From the NCBI GenBank assembly GCA_937139405.1, contig CAKZPV010000031.1, positions 62,001-126,000 on the forward strand: 64,000 nt of DNA, written 5' to 3'. How positions within the stretch are numbered: position 1 is the stretch's first letter; every line of letters starts with the position of its first letter. Below the pieces are notes generated by a model that worked only from the letters and a program-made list of their open reading frames with translations, was not told the DNA's origin and searched no databases. A program made the position numbers and the translations under genes. Source of the stretch: an uncultured Nitrospirota bacterium. Its GTDB lineage: Bacteria > Nitrospirota > Nitrospiria > Nitrospirales > UBA8639. Of the stretch, positions 17,522 to 25,369 are shown in pieces.

Positions 17522-19183
17522 ATGTCCACCAAAATCCTCATCGTGGGAGGAGTAGCGGGTGGAGCCAGTGCGGCAGCCAAAGCGCGTCGGACCAACGAAT
17601 CCGCTAATATCGTCATTATTGAAAAAGGGCCGTATGTGTCCTTTGCCAACTGCGGGCTGCCATATTATGTGGGAGACACAATTCAAGATCGTGATGAACT
17701 CTTGCTTCAAACACCGGAACGCTTCTGGAATCGGTTTCGCGTCCGGGTTCACACCTTACACGAAGCTCTCAAAATTGATCGAAATGAAAAATGTCTTCTT
17801 GTAAGAAATTTGGTGACCCAGGAAGTCACCTCCCATCCCTACGACAAATTGATTTTGGCCCCAGGTGCCGGCGCTATCGTCCCCGACATTCCTGGCATTC
17901 ATGCCAAGAACATTTTTACCGTCAAGACCGTTCCCGACTCCGATAAGATCAAATCGTTCCTTCAAAACCATCCTTCACAGCATGCGCTGGTGATTGGAGG
18001 AGGCTTTATTGGCCTTGAAACGGCTGAAGCTCTGAAGAATCGTGGGCTGCAGGTGACTATCGTGGAAAAGGCCCCGCAAATTCTTCCTCCCTTTGATCCT
18101 GATATGGCAAGACTCATAGCTTTTCACCTACAAGAAAAGGATGTGAGAATCATCGCAGACGATGGGATTCAGCTCTTCCATCAAACAGGGGAATTGTCCA
18201 AAGAAGCTGAATTAGAAAGCGGAAAGCGCCTTCCAATGGACATTGCGATTCTTTCAATTGGCGTTCGACCAGAATTAAAACTTGCACGAGAAGCCGGACT
18301 AGAAATAGGAGGGACAGGAGGTATTGCCGTCAATGACCGCCAGCAAACCTCTGATCCCGATATCTATGCAGCAGGCGATGCCGTCGAAAGCATTCATTTG
18401 GTTACCGGTAAACGAGCCCGGATTCCTTTAGCTGGACCAGCCAATAAACAAGGACGGGTAGCGGGAGCTAATGCCGGCGGTGGGGACTTACATTTTCTAG
18501 GCGCCCTGGGCACCGCTATAGTTGAAAGCCTGGGCATCACGGCTGGGAAAACGGGGCTGACCGAACACGAAGCCAAATCCCATGGATTTCATTACTTTGT
18601 CTCACTCACACATCCCCTGGATCACGCAGGATATTATCCAGGAGCAGAAGCCCTTCACATCAAATTAGTCGTTGAGCAAAAAACAGGGAAACTATTAGGG
18701 GCACAAATTGTTGGAGAACAGGGCGTGGACAAACGGATCGATGTCTTGGCTACCGCGTTACATGGAAGAATGACGGTCAAAGATTTGGAACAACTGGATT
18801 TAGCCTATGCTCCTCAATTTAATTCTGCCAAAGGTCCAGTCATCATGGCTGGCTTCGTAGCCAGCAACACATTACGTGGAGAGGTCAAGACTATTACGAG
18901 CGATGAATTGAAAACGAAAATGGAAACGAACACTTCTCTTCAATTATTAGATGTCCGAACTACAGAAGAATATCAAGAAGCTCATCTTCCTCAGGCCTGT
19001 CTGATTCCCGTTGACGAACTCAGAGACCATCTTCAGGAACTTGATTTCTTCCAAGAAACCGTGGTGTATTGCAGAGTTGGACTGCGGGGCTACCTCGCCG
19101 CGCGCATTCTCCTCCAACACGGATTCACGAATGTTTATAATCTTACGGGAGGATTGTTGAGTCATCCATCGTCTGTTTCATAA
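17522..19183 (+). CDS. CoA-disulfide reductase with C-terminal rhodanese domain
   Basis: 553 residues with CoADR-RHD architecture. An FAD site lies at the start (GGVAGGASAAAKARR), the redox Cys in SFANCGLPYY at about residue 42, an NAD(P)H site in LVIGGGFIGLETAEAL (about 157-172), the dimerisation domain to about 450 and a rhodanese domain at the end with active loop YCRVGLRG. Characterised relatives reduce CoA persulfides, polysulfides or CoA disulfide. This matches the membrane rhodanese and sulfite dehydrogenase genes nearby and points to sulfane-sulfur handling. GGAAGGAGAAG supplies the ribosome site. Confidence 0.9.
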   Translation: MSTKILIVGGVAGGASAAAKARRTNESANIVIIEKGPYVSFANCGLPYYVGDTIQDRDELLLQTPERFWNRFRVRVHTLHEALKIDRNEKCLLVRNLVTQEVTSHPYDKLILAPGAGAIVPDIPGIHAKNIFTVKTVPDSDKIKSFLQNHPSQHALVIGGGFIGLETAEALKNRGLQVTIVEKAPQILPPFDPDMARLIAFHLQEKDVRIIADDGIQLFHQTGELSKEAELESGKRLPMDIAILSIGVRPELKLAREAGLEIGGTGGIAVNDRQQTSDPDIYAAGDAVESIHLVTGKRARIPLAGPANKQGRVAGANAGGGDLHFLGALGTAIVESLGITAGKTGLTEHEAKSHGFHYFVSLTHPLDHAGYYPGAEALHIKLVVEQKTGKLLGAQIVGEQGVDKRIDVLATALHGRMTVKDLEQLDLAYAPQFNSAKGPVIMAGFVASNTLRGEVKTITSDELKTKMETNTSLQLLDVRTTEEYQEAHLPQACLIPVDELRDHLQELDFFQETVVYCRVGLRGYLAARILLQHGFTNVYNLTGGLLSHPSSVS

Positions 19184-19213
19184 CATTGATGCTCAGCAAA
19201 GAAACTAGTCATA

Positions 19214-19870
19214 ATGTCTGATGAATACACGTACGATGAGTTGCAGAAACTTGTTACTGAATTACAGGATAGGTCTGACAAAGCTGAAGAATTCTATAAA
19301 AGTCTATTCGATCACAACCATTCAATCATGCTGATCATTCATCCTGATAACGGAACGATTTTGGATGCCAATGTCGCAGCATGTGAATATTATGGGTATA
19401 CAAAAGATGAAATAACGAATATGAGAATCATGGACATCAACATGCTTTCTGAAGAAGACGTGCGTGGGAAAATGCAAGAAACCCAACAAGGGAAACAGAA
19501 GCAGTTCACTTTTCCGCATAGACTGGCAAGCGGAGAAATAACTGATGTTGAAGTCTTTAGTGGACCGATCACCAGAGATGGTGAGGCAGTATTGTTTTCC
19601 ATCATTCACGATATTTCCGAGCGCAAAACATACGAACAAGAAAGAGAACGACTCATTACGGAACTTGAAAAAGCTCTTGCTGAAATACAGACCTTACGAG
19701 GGATTCTTCCCATCTGTGCGACCTGTAAAAAAATCCGGGACGACAAGGGGTATTGGAATCAAATCGAAACGTATATTGGTGCTCATTCAAAAGTGGTGTT
19801 TACGCATGGGATTTGCCCAGAATGCACTGGAGAATATTATTCAAGCCCAAATGGGCTTAGCGATAACTGA
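19214..19870 (+). CDS. PAS-domain protein with CxxC C-terminal module
   Basis: 218 residues. A short coiled-coil N-terminus is followed by a PAS domain (about 27-140, with FDHNHSIMLIIHPDNGTILDAN) and the C-terminal segment ILPICATCKKIRDDKGYW ... HGICPEC. This end module, with two Cys pairs likely binding zinc, is common on PAS and receiver proteins of unknown output. No kinase or cyclase domain is present. It follows the CoADR gene by 30 bp, so it may be the cytoplasmic sensor of this unit. Confidence 0.83.
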   Translation: MSDEYTYDELQKLVTELQDRSDKAEEFYKSLFDHNHSIMLIIHPDNGTILDANVAACEYYGYTKDEITNMRIMDINMLSEEDVRGKMQETQQGKQKQFTFPHRLASGEITDVEVFSGPITRDGEAVLFSIIHDISERKTYEQERERLITELEKALAEIQTLRGILPICATCKKIRDDKGYWNQIETYIGAHSKVVFTHGICPECTGEYYSSPNGLSDN

Positions 19871-20036
19871 AGGAATAATTAGTATCAAAGCACTCGGCAA
19901 TTGAGGTTCTCTTTGCTCAAGATACCGTTTAGCATCAGGAAGAACAGTCTAAAAGAATTGCCATAAATGATTCGCGATGGTGCATATCTAAAGAAATGAT
20001 CTTCAAAAAAACCTACCGTAATGTTTCGTCATTTTT

Positions 20037-20065
20037 GTTAACCGTTAACCTTGTTAAGGGTTAAC
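20037..20065 (+). promoter_or_regulatory. Candidate activator-binding site 2
   Basis: GTTAACCGTTAACCTTGTTAAGGGTTAAC region, here described by parts: GTTAACC, GTTAACCTTGTTAAG and GGGTTAAC, with nested inverted TTAACC/GGTTAA half-sites. It shares CGTTAAC(C)TTGTTAAG with site 1 and lies about 108 bp upstream of the -24 element. Confidence 0.65.
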
Positions 20066-20157
20066 TCGCCCTCCTATTTCTCTACACATTTTTTCTTGTC
20101 CTCAACAAAATTCTGATTTTTCTGTATTTTCAATAGAAAATTTCTGCTTATACATTG

Positions 20158-20174
20158 TGGCGCTGATATTGCTT
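20158..20174 (+). promoter_or_regulatory. Sigma-54 (-24/-12) promoter of the cytochrome/sulfite oxidase set
   Basis: TGGCGCTGATATTGCTTTT matches TGGCAC-N5-TTGCW, with the GG and GC doublets exactly 12 bases apart. Transcription should start near 20184, leaving a leader of about 155 bases before the tetraheme cytochrome gene. The rest of the gap from 19871 holds only site 2 and AT-rich sequence. Confidence 0.8.
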
Positions 20175-20339
20175 TTACCAAAACTCAAGTATTGGTAATT
20201 TCATATTTGGGGCAAAAGACGACAGAAAGATCTATGAAGGGTTGTGGCATATTTCCACACGGATGATCTTGTGCGGATTATTAGCGAATAATCGCGAAAA
20301 GGAATATTAAATATTGGGTTTATTCACGGAGGACTCAGA

Positions 20340-21773
20340 ATGATCAAAGTATTTCGATCTCTCATTATGTCTCAAAAAAAAATGACGGCCTTGTTTCTCA
20401 TCAGTCTTTCCCTTTTTACCACCTCCAGGCCAAGCTTTGCCTCTGATGCTCAAGAAGCTGAAAGTATTATTGCAACGGTCTGCTCGACTTGCCATAGATT
20501 TGAGGGGAAGGAAGAGAGCCGATTCAACCTGAAAGCCCCTGATCTTATGTGGGGAGGGAGCAAATTTCAACGAGATTGGCTAGTTGGCTGGCTGACAGGA
20601 AAAGAACCGATGTTATATGCCAAGAGTTATCGGTGGGATCAGACTCAACAGCCTGAGGAGCACATGTCCGTCTCTCAACGGGAAGCTGAAGACCTTGCCG
20701 ACTATTTCGAAACACACCTCCAGGATTCGCGAGTCAAGCCACAGTCTATTGATATGTCCACCTTCAGTAAACAAGAGGCCAAGTTTGGAGAGGAAATCTT
20801 CACCCAACATTCCTGCATTGGCTGTCATCAGATTATGGTAGATGGGGAAAAAACTGGAGGCCCACAAAGCGCCTCGTTCTTTAACTCGGGAAAAAGGCTG
20901 AAGGCTGATTGGATTTATCGCTTTAACTCCAACCCCCCCGACTTTGTACCCCACAGTGGAGAATTTGTTGGGGATGTGAGTGCACTCGGGCTGCGATATG
21001 TGACCGGGTTTATAGCCACCAGAGGGAATGAGGATTTCCCCTATTATGAGCCCTGGAAAAGCGCAGAGTTCGATCATCCGAATGTCGAAAACGGTGGGAA
21101 AATTTATCAAGAATACTGTGCACAATGTCACGGTGCTGAAGGAAAAGGCGATGGGCCTGCGGCGTCGGGTTTAAATCCTAAACCGGCGGTGCATGCCAAT
21201 ATTCCCTTTGAAAAAATTCCTCTCGATTATCTGTATAACGTGATCTACTATGGGGGGAAGGCTGTTGGGAAATCTCCCATGATGCCGTATTGGGGATTGA
21301 CCATAGGCGGGACAGAAGGCGTATCCGATGTCATTGCCTATTTAAAGACCACGTTTAAGGGTGCCCCAGAGGTGGCCAGCACGACTTCACCATCAAGCGG
21401 ACCTTCAGGAGTCTGCCCACAACCACGCAACACCAGGCAGGCACCTGGAAAATTTCGCAATACGACTAGTCCCTTACCCACCTCTCCAGAGCACATTAAA
21501 GCGGGGGAAAAGCTGTATCACGAAACTGCTCAACCGTTGGCCTGTAAGCAATGTCATGGCGATAAAGGGGACGGGCAAGGACCAATGGGCGCGGCGTTGA
21601 ATCCACATCCTCGAAACTTTACCTGTGGAGAAACGATGAACGATATTTCTGACGGGCAACTGTATTGGATCATCAAAAACGGTTCGGTTGGAACAGGAAT
21701 GATGGCCTTTTCCGGAATGCCCGACAATCAAATCTGGCAACTGATCCAGTACATTCGCACATTAGCAAAATAA
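20340..21773 (+). CDS. Tetraheme cytochrome c
   Basis: 477 residues with a signal peptide (ALFLISLSLFTTSRPSFA) and four CxxCH sites: CSTCH at 48-52, then CIGCH, CAQCH and CKQCH, the last near residue 400. The first half resembles a membrane-associated diheme unit, and the last two sites are typical class I domains (CHGAEGKGDGP, CHGDKGDGQGP) joined by a proline/serine linker. Periplasmic electron carrier. CGGAGGA precedes the ATG at good spacing. It is the first gene after the second -24/-12 promoter and lies 28 bp from the molybdoenzyme gene, so it is likely its electron acceptor. Confidence 0.92.
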   Translation: MIKVFRSLIMSQKKMTALFLISLSLFTTSRPSFASDAQEAESIIATVCSTCHRFEGKEESRFNLKAPDLMWGGSKFQRDWLVGWLTGKEPMLYAKSYRWDQTQQPEEHMSVSQREAEDLADYFETHLQDSRVKPQSIDMSTFSKQEAKFGEEIFTQHSCIGCHQIMVDGEKTGGPQSASFFNSGKRLKADWIYRFNSNPPDFVPHSGEFVGDVSALGLRYVTGFIATRGNEDFPYYEPWKSAEFDHPNVENGGKIYQEYCAQCHGAEGKGDGPAASGLNPKPAVHANIPFEKIPLDYLYNVIYYGGKAVGKSPMMPYWGLTIGGTEGVSDVIAYLKTTFKGAPEVASTTSPSSGPSGVCPQPRNTRQAPGKFRNTTSPLPTSPEHIKAGEKLYHETAQPLACKQCHGDKGDGQGPMGAALNPHPRNFTCGETMNDISDGQLYWIIKNGSVGTGMMAFSGMPDNQIWQLIQYIRTLAK

Positions 21774-21801
21774 GGTTTCCTTCTACTATTATAAGCTTCC
21801 T

Positions 21802-23040
21802 ATGGAACAGCAATATTCTGACGGATTCACTCGCCGACGGTTTCTCCTAACAACATTAATTGCTGGGGGACTCTCAGCAATGGGGAAACTGCCGGTCCGC
21901 GCAGAAACGACTTCAAGCATTACTCTGCCATTTAAAAGGGGCGAGCGCCCGTTTGTGGCCTTTCCAGAGAAACGCCCGCTGATGGTCATGACGACGAGGC
22001 CACCACAATTAGAAACGCCTTTTCCTGTTTTCAATGAAGATGTGTTTACACCCAATGATGCATTTTTTGTCCGCTGGCACTTAGCCAATATTCCCAGCGC
22101 CATTGATCTGCAAACTTTTCGCTTAACCATCCGAGGACGGGTTAAACAGGCATTGTCATTGAGCCTTAAAGATTTGCAAGAACAATTTGATCCTGTAGAG
22201 GTGGCGGCTGTCTGCCAATGCGCAGGAAACAGTCGTGGTTTTTCTGATCCTCGAGTAGCTGGAGGGCAGTGGGGACATGGAGCAATGGGCAATGCTATGT
22301 GGAAAGGGGTACGCCTACGCGATTTGTTGGAAAAAGCTCAATTGGAAAATGACGCCCAGCAGATTCGCTTTGACGGATTGGATCGTCCTGTTGCCGATGG
22401 CACACCAGATTTTTTGAAATCTCTCTCCCTTGATGATGCTTCTGCTGACCATGTGCTCGTGGCCTACGAGATGAACGGTGAACCGCTGCCATTTCTCAAT
22501 GGCTTTCCTCTGAGACTCGTCGTTCCCGGATGGTACGCCACGTATTGGGTGAAGATGCTCAATGACATCGAAGTACTCAATCATGAAGATCACAATTTCT
22601 GGACGGATCCCGCATATCGTATTCCTGACAATGCCTGCGGGTGTTTAGAACCAGGGGAAAAAGCTAGGCAGAAAATTCCCATCTCCACAATGAAGGTGCG
22701 GTCCTTTATTACTAATATTATAGACGGGGCCACCATGAATGCCAAAAGCCAGGTCCTCGTCAAAGGTATCGCCTTTGATCAGGGATATGGAATCGATCGA
22801 GTCTTACTCTCAATAGATGGCGGACAACATTGGAAAGCCACCAGACTCGGAAAAGATTTTGGAGATTATTCTTTTCGCCAATGGGAAACTCATGTGGAAT
22901 TAAAACCTGGGCAGTCTTATCAATTGCAGTCCTTAGCAATCAATCGGATTGGAGAATCCCAACAACTTGAGGCCAAATGGAATCCCAATGGATATTTACG
23001 GAATGCCGTTGAGGCTATTCAGGTAAGGACCCAGAGTTGA
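21802..23040 (+). CDS. Sulfite oxidase-type molybdopterin oxidoreductase
   Basis: 412 residues. A twin-arginine signal (TRRRFLLTTLIAGG, residues 10-23) indicates folded export to the periplasm. The Moco domain carries the molybdenum-ligand Cys at position 140 (VCQCAGNSRGF), followed by RVAGGQWGHGAMG, and the C-terminal third is the Mo-co dimerisation domain (IDRVLLSIDGGQHWKATRL). No heme domain is fused, as in SorA-type sulfite:cytochrome c oxidoreductases, consistent with cytochrome genes on both sides. Oxidation of sulfite to sulfate is the likely reaction; other family members use different oxyanions, so the substrate is inferred. Confidence 0.88.
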   Translation: MEQQYSDGFTRRRFLLTTLIAGGLSAMGKLPVRAETTSSITLPFKRGERPFVAFPEKRPLMVMTTRPPQLETPFPVFNEDVFTPNDAFFVRWHLANIPSAIDLQTFRLTIRGRVKQALSLSLKDLQEQFDPVEVAAVCQCAGNSRGFSDPRVAGGQWGHGAMGNAMWKGVRLRDLLEKAQLENDAQQIRFDGLDRPVADGTPDFLKSLSLDDASADHVLVAYEMNGEPLPFLNGFPLRLVVPGWYATYWVKMLNDIEVLNHEDHNFWTDPAYRIPDNACGCLEPGEKARQKIPISTMKVRSFITNIIDGATMNAKSQVLVKGIAFDQGYGIDRVLLSIDGGQHWKATRLGKDFGDYSFRQWETHVELKPGQSYQLQSLAINRIGESQQLEAKWNPNGYLRNAVEAIQVRTQS

Positions 23041-23048
23041 TACACCAT

Positions 23049-23720
23049 ATGTTAGTAAAACTTACAAGTTTCTTCCTTATTATAGGAATTCTCCTGGGGA
23101 GTTTAGAGACTGAAATTCTTGCTGGAGAAATTGGCAACTCAAATCGCAGCATCACCTTTCCTACGGACCCTTTTTCTTTTCAACCGGGTCCAGGCCAGGA
23201 GATTGCCAACTCTTATTGCATCATTTGTCACTCGGCCGATTACATTTACATGCAACCTCCTCATTCACAAGAAAGATGGACAGAGATCATTAAGAAAATG
23301 AAAGACACCTTTGGCTGTCCCATACCTGATGATTCCATTACCCACTTGGCTGAATATTTGATGAACCAAAAGGATTTACAGTCTGCGACCCTATATCCCA
23401 TCAATGTCCCCAAACCATCGTCTTCTTTAGGGGCGGGCACGGGAAACGCAATCAAGGGTCAATCCATTTATGCGACCCATTGCATCAACTGCCATGGAGT
23501 CCACGGACAAGGTGATGGGCCAATAGGAAAAATGTTAGTCCCACCAGCCGCCAACTTAACGGTCCTTGGGGAAAAATCAGATCAGGAACTTCTGACAACT
23601 ATACAGGATGGCCGCCCGGGAACCGCGATGCCTTCCTGGAAAGGAGATTTGTCGGCACAAGATATCAACCATGTTTTGGCTTATGTGAGAAGTTTAGGAA
23701 CGAAGTTACCAAAAAAGTAA
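23049..23720 (+). CDS. Diheme cytochrome c, likely SorB-like partner
   Basis: About 223 residues from the ATG at 23049; a TTG at 23037 overlapping the upstream stop would add four residues. Signal peptide LTSFFLIIGILLGSLETEILA. Two heme sites: CIICHSADYIYMQPP in the first half, of the type found in sulfite dehydrogenase cytochrome subunits, and CINCHGVHGQGDGP in the second. The near-overlap with the molybdoenzyme gene suggests a physical partner passing electrons to the respiratory chain. Periplasmic. Confidence 0.9.
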   Translation: MLVKLTSFFLIIGILLGSLETEILAGEIGNSNRSITFPTDPFSFQPGPGQEIANSYCIICHSADYIYMQPPHSQERWTEIIKKMKDTFGCPIPDDSITHLAEYLMNQKDLQSATLYPINVPKPSSSLGAGTGNAIKGQSIYATHCINCHGVHGQGDGPIGKMLVPPAANLTVLGEKSDQELLTTIQDGRPGTAMPSWKGDLSAQDINHVLAYVRSLGTKLPKK

Positions 23721-23911
23721 ACTCTCAGACTTCGTGACAAATTAAACCCTATTGGTTCCGAGAATTTTCCTGAACACCATTTTTTCAAGTTATTGTGTGT
23801 TCTCAGAATCCTTCATCCTCCTCACTTGTCTCCTGCTCCACCTTCCTCATACAATATTCTTAGAAATCCCCCTCCTGTACTTTTTCTTCATTTTCATTCT
23901 AGGAGGTCATT

Positions 23912-24154
23912 ATGAAAAACGCATGTTCAGCGTTGATTGTCGGTTTTGCCTTGTTGAGTCTGACAGCTTGTGGCACGGCGGGAAATGTGGGATTGGGGAT
24001 GGTCGGCGGAGCTGCCGCTGGGGCTGGTGGGTATGAGTACCACCTCAATAATCAGAAAAATAAAGTTGAGGACGATTTTAAGGATAAACAAATTGATGAG
24101 AAGGAACGGGACATTCGGCTGGATCAAATCAAACGAGACTCATTACTCCAGTAG
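23912..24154 (+). CDS. Small glycine-zipper lipoprotein
   Basis: 80 residues with a lipobox (LLSLTACG), then a glycine-zipper stretch (GNVGLGMVGGAAAGAGG) and a highly charged helical tail (DDFKDKQIDEKERDIRLDQI). This is the pattern of small envelope lipoproteins with a membrane-inserting zipper. CTAGGAGGTCATT gives a strong ribosome site. The 190 bp before it contain no gene. It may share the upstream transcript or have its own promoter. Confidence 0.82.
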   Translation: MKNACSALIVGFALLSLTACGTAGNVGLGMVGGAAAGAGGYEYHLNNQKNKVEDDFKDKQIDEKERDIRLDQIKRDSLLQ

Positions 24155-24189
24155 AAAAGACCAACAGCCTGTTTTGTCACAAACATTCG

Positions 24190-24224
24190 CCGAAGGAAAG
24201 AGAGACAAGCTCCCTTTCCTTCGG
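24190..24224 (+). terminator. Hairpin after lipoprotein gene
   Basis: CCGAAGGAAAG pairs with CTTTCCTTCGG, an 11-bp stem with a loop of about 13 bases. It lacks a long T-run, so intrinsic termination would be weak, but its position just after the lipoprotein stop suits a transcript end. Confidence 0.6.
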
Positions 24225-24376
24225 TCATTCTCAAAGCCATTCCTCTTGTCTACATGTTTCTCAAGGCAATAGTCATTTTCCTATTCCATATCAAAGATTT
24301 CAAGAATTATTGCCGAATCTCTCTTACCGACTACCTAAAACTTTCTTCCTTCTAACATTGGATACCTTCCCTACTC

Positions 24377-25165
24377 ATGGATCTTGACTGGTTGTTAGCA
24401 CTATTGTCCGGGGGATTGGTCGGACTATTGCTCGGTTCCACCGGAGGTGGAGGGTCCTTAGTCGCAATCCCATTATTGGTTTATGTCGTCGGGATTCCCG
24501 TTCAAAAAGCTAGTGCCATGTCGCTGATTGTCGTGGGCTATTCTGCTCTTTTTGGCGCATGGCAGGAAAATCGTCACCAGCGAGTCCATATCCCTGCCGC
24601 TCTGGTGTTCAGTTTAACCGGAATTCTTGGAGCCTGGCTCGGGGCACAAGGACATCAACTCGTTTCCGAAACCGTGGTGTTATTTTTGTTTGGGAACTTA
24701 TTACTGTTTATGAGCCTATGGACATTTTGGCAACCTCAGACAGACGAAAGCTCCCAAAGTGCAACAGGGTGCGCTCAACAATTTTCTTGGCCCTGTGCAT
24801 TTAGGGCTTCAGCTATTGGATGGGGAGTTGGGTTACTCACCGGGTTTTTTGGAATTGGTGGAGGATTTCTGATTGTGCCCGCTCTGATGATTCTTTTGGA
24901 ATTTCCTATCCGCCTGGCAATGGGCACGTCATTTTTAATTATTGCCCTGATTTCAATCGGCGGGGTGATTGGGCATTTGCATCTGGCATCCTTAGATATT
25001 TTTTTAACGGGATTGGTGTTACTCGGAAGTGTGCTAGGGTTGGTCTTTGGATCAAAGGTCACTCGATCCATTTCTTCTCATCACCTGAGACGGTGCGTAG
25101 CCATCCTCATTGGCATCATCGGATTTGGGTTAATCCTCGATAATGGTTGGCACTTCGTCTTTTAA
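24377..25165 (+). CDS. TauE/SafE-family sulfite/anion exporter
   Basis: 262 residues, about eight membrane segments in two repeated halves, each with a GG-rich motif: LLGSTGGGGSLVAIPLLVY and GFFGIGGGFLIVPALMILL. This is the TauE/SafE (DUF81) family, whose members include sulfite, sulfoacetate and sulfonate exporters. Its place after the sulfite oxidase-type genes supports removal of sulfite or related anions from the cytoplasm. Located in the inner membrane. It has a 150-bp AT-rich upstream gap with no clear promoter. Confidence 0.87.
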   Translation: MDLDWLLALLSGGLVGLLLGSTGGGGSLVAIPLLVYVVGIPVQKASAMSLIVVGYSALFGAWQENRHQRVHIPAALVFSLTGILGAWLGAQGHQLVSETVVLFLFGNLLLFMSLWTFWQPQTDESSQSATGCAQQFSWPCAFRASAIGWGVGLLTGFFGIGGGFLIVPALMILLEFPIRLAMGTSFLIIALISIGGVIGHLHLASLDIFLTGLVLLGSVLGLVFGSKVTRSISSHHLRRCVAILIGIIGFGLILDNGWHFVF

Positions 25166-25245
25166 GACATGGCGAACCTGTTTTTTATTTCATCACCATT
25201 GGGCATAAAGGTTTCGGGACGGCACGCCATGTCTGTGAGAGGGAA

Positions 25246-25358
25246 TGTTCAAAAAGTTCGTCCAGTAAGGCCGCAACCCTTTTGGCACGCGAAGCGTACA
25301 TGCCGTATGTGAGCACGGAAAATGGCGAGAACACCGCTGGCGGCTTTTTTCAACAGAC
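25246..25358 (+). repeat. Terminator-like interspersed repeat, copy 2
   Basis: Begins TTCAAAAAGTTCGTCCAG and ends GAGAACACCGCTGGCGGC TTTTTT CAAC. The last part is a GC hairpin with T-run, so it can act as an intrinsic terminator on the + strand for the convergent exporter gene. Same family as 6.8 and 35.1 kb. Confidence 0.8.
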
Positions 25359-25369
25359 CTACAATCGCA

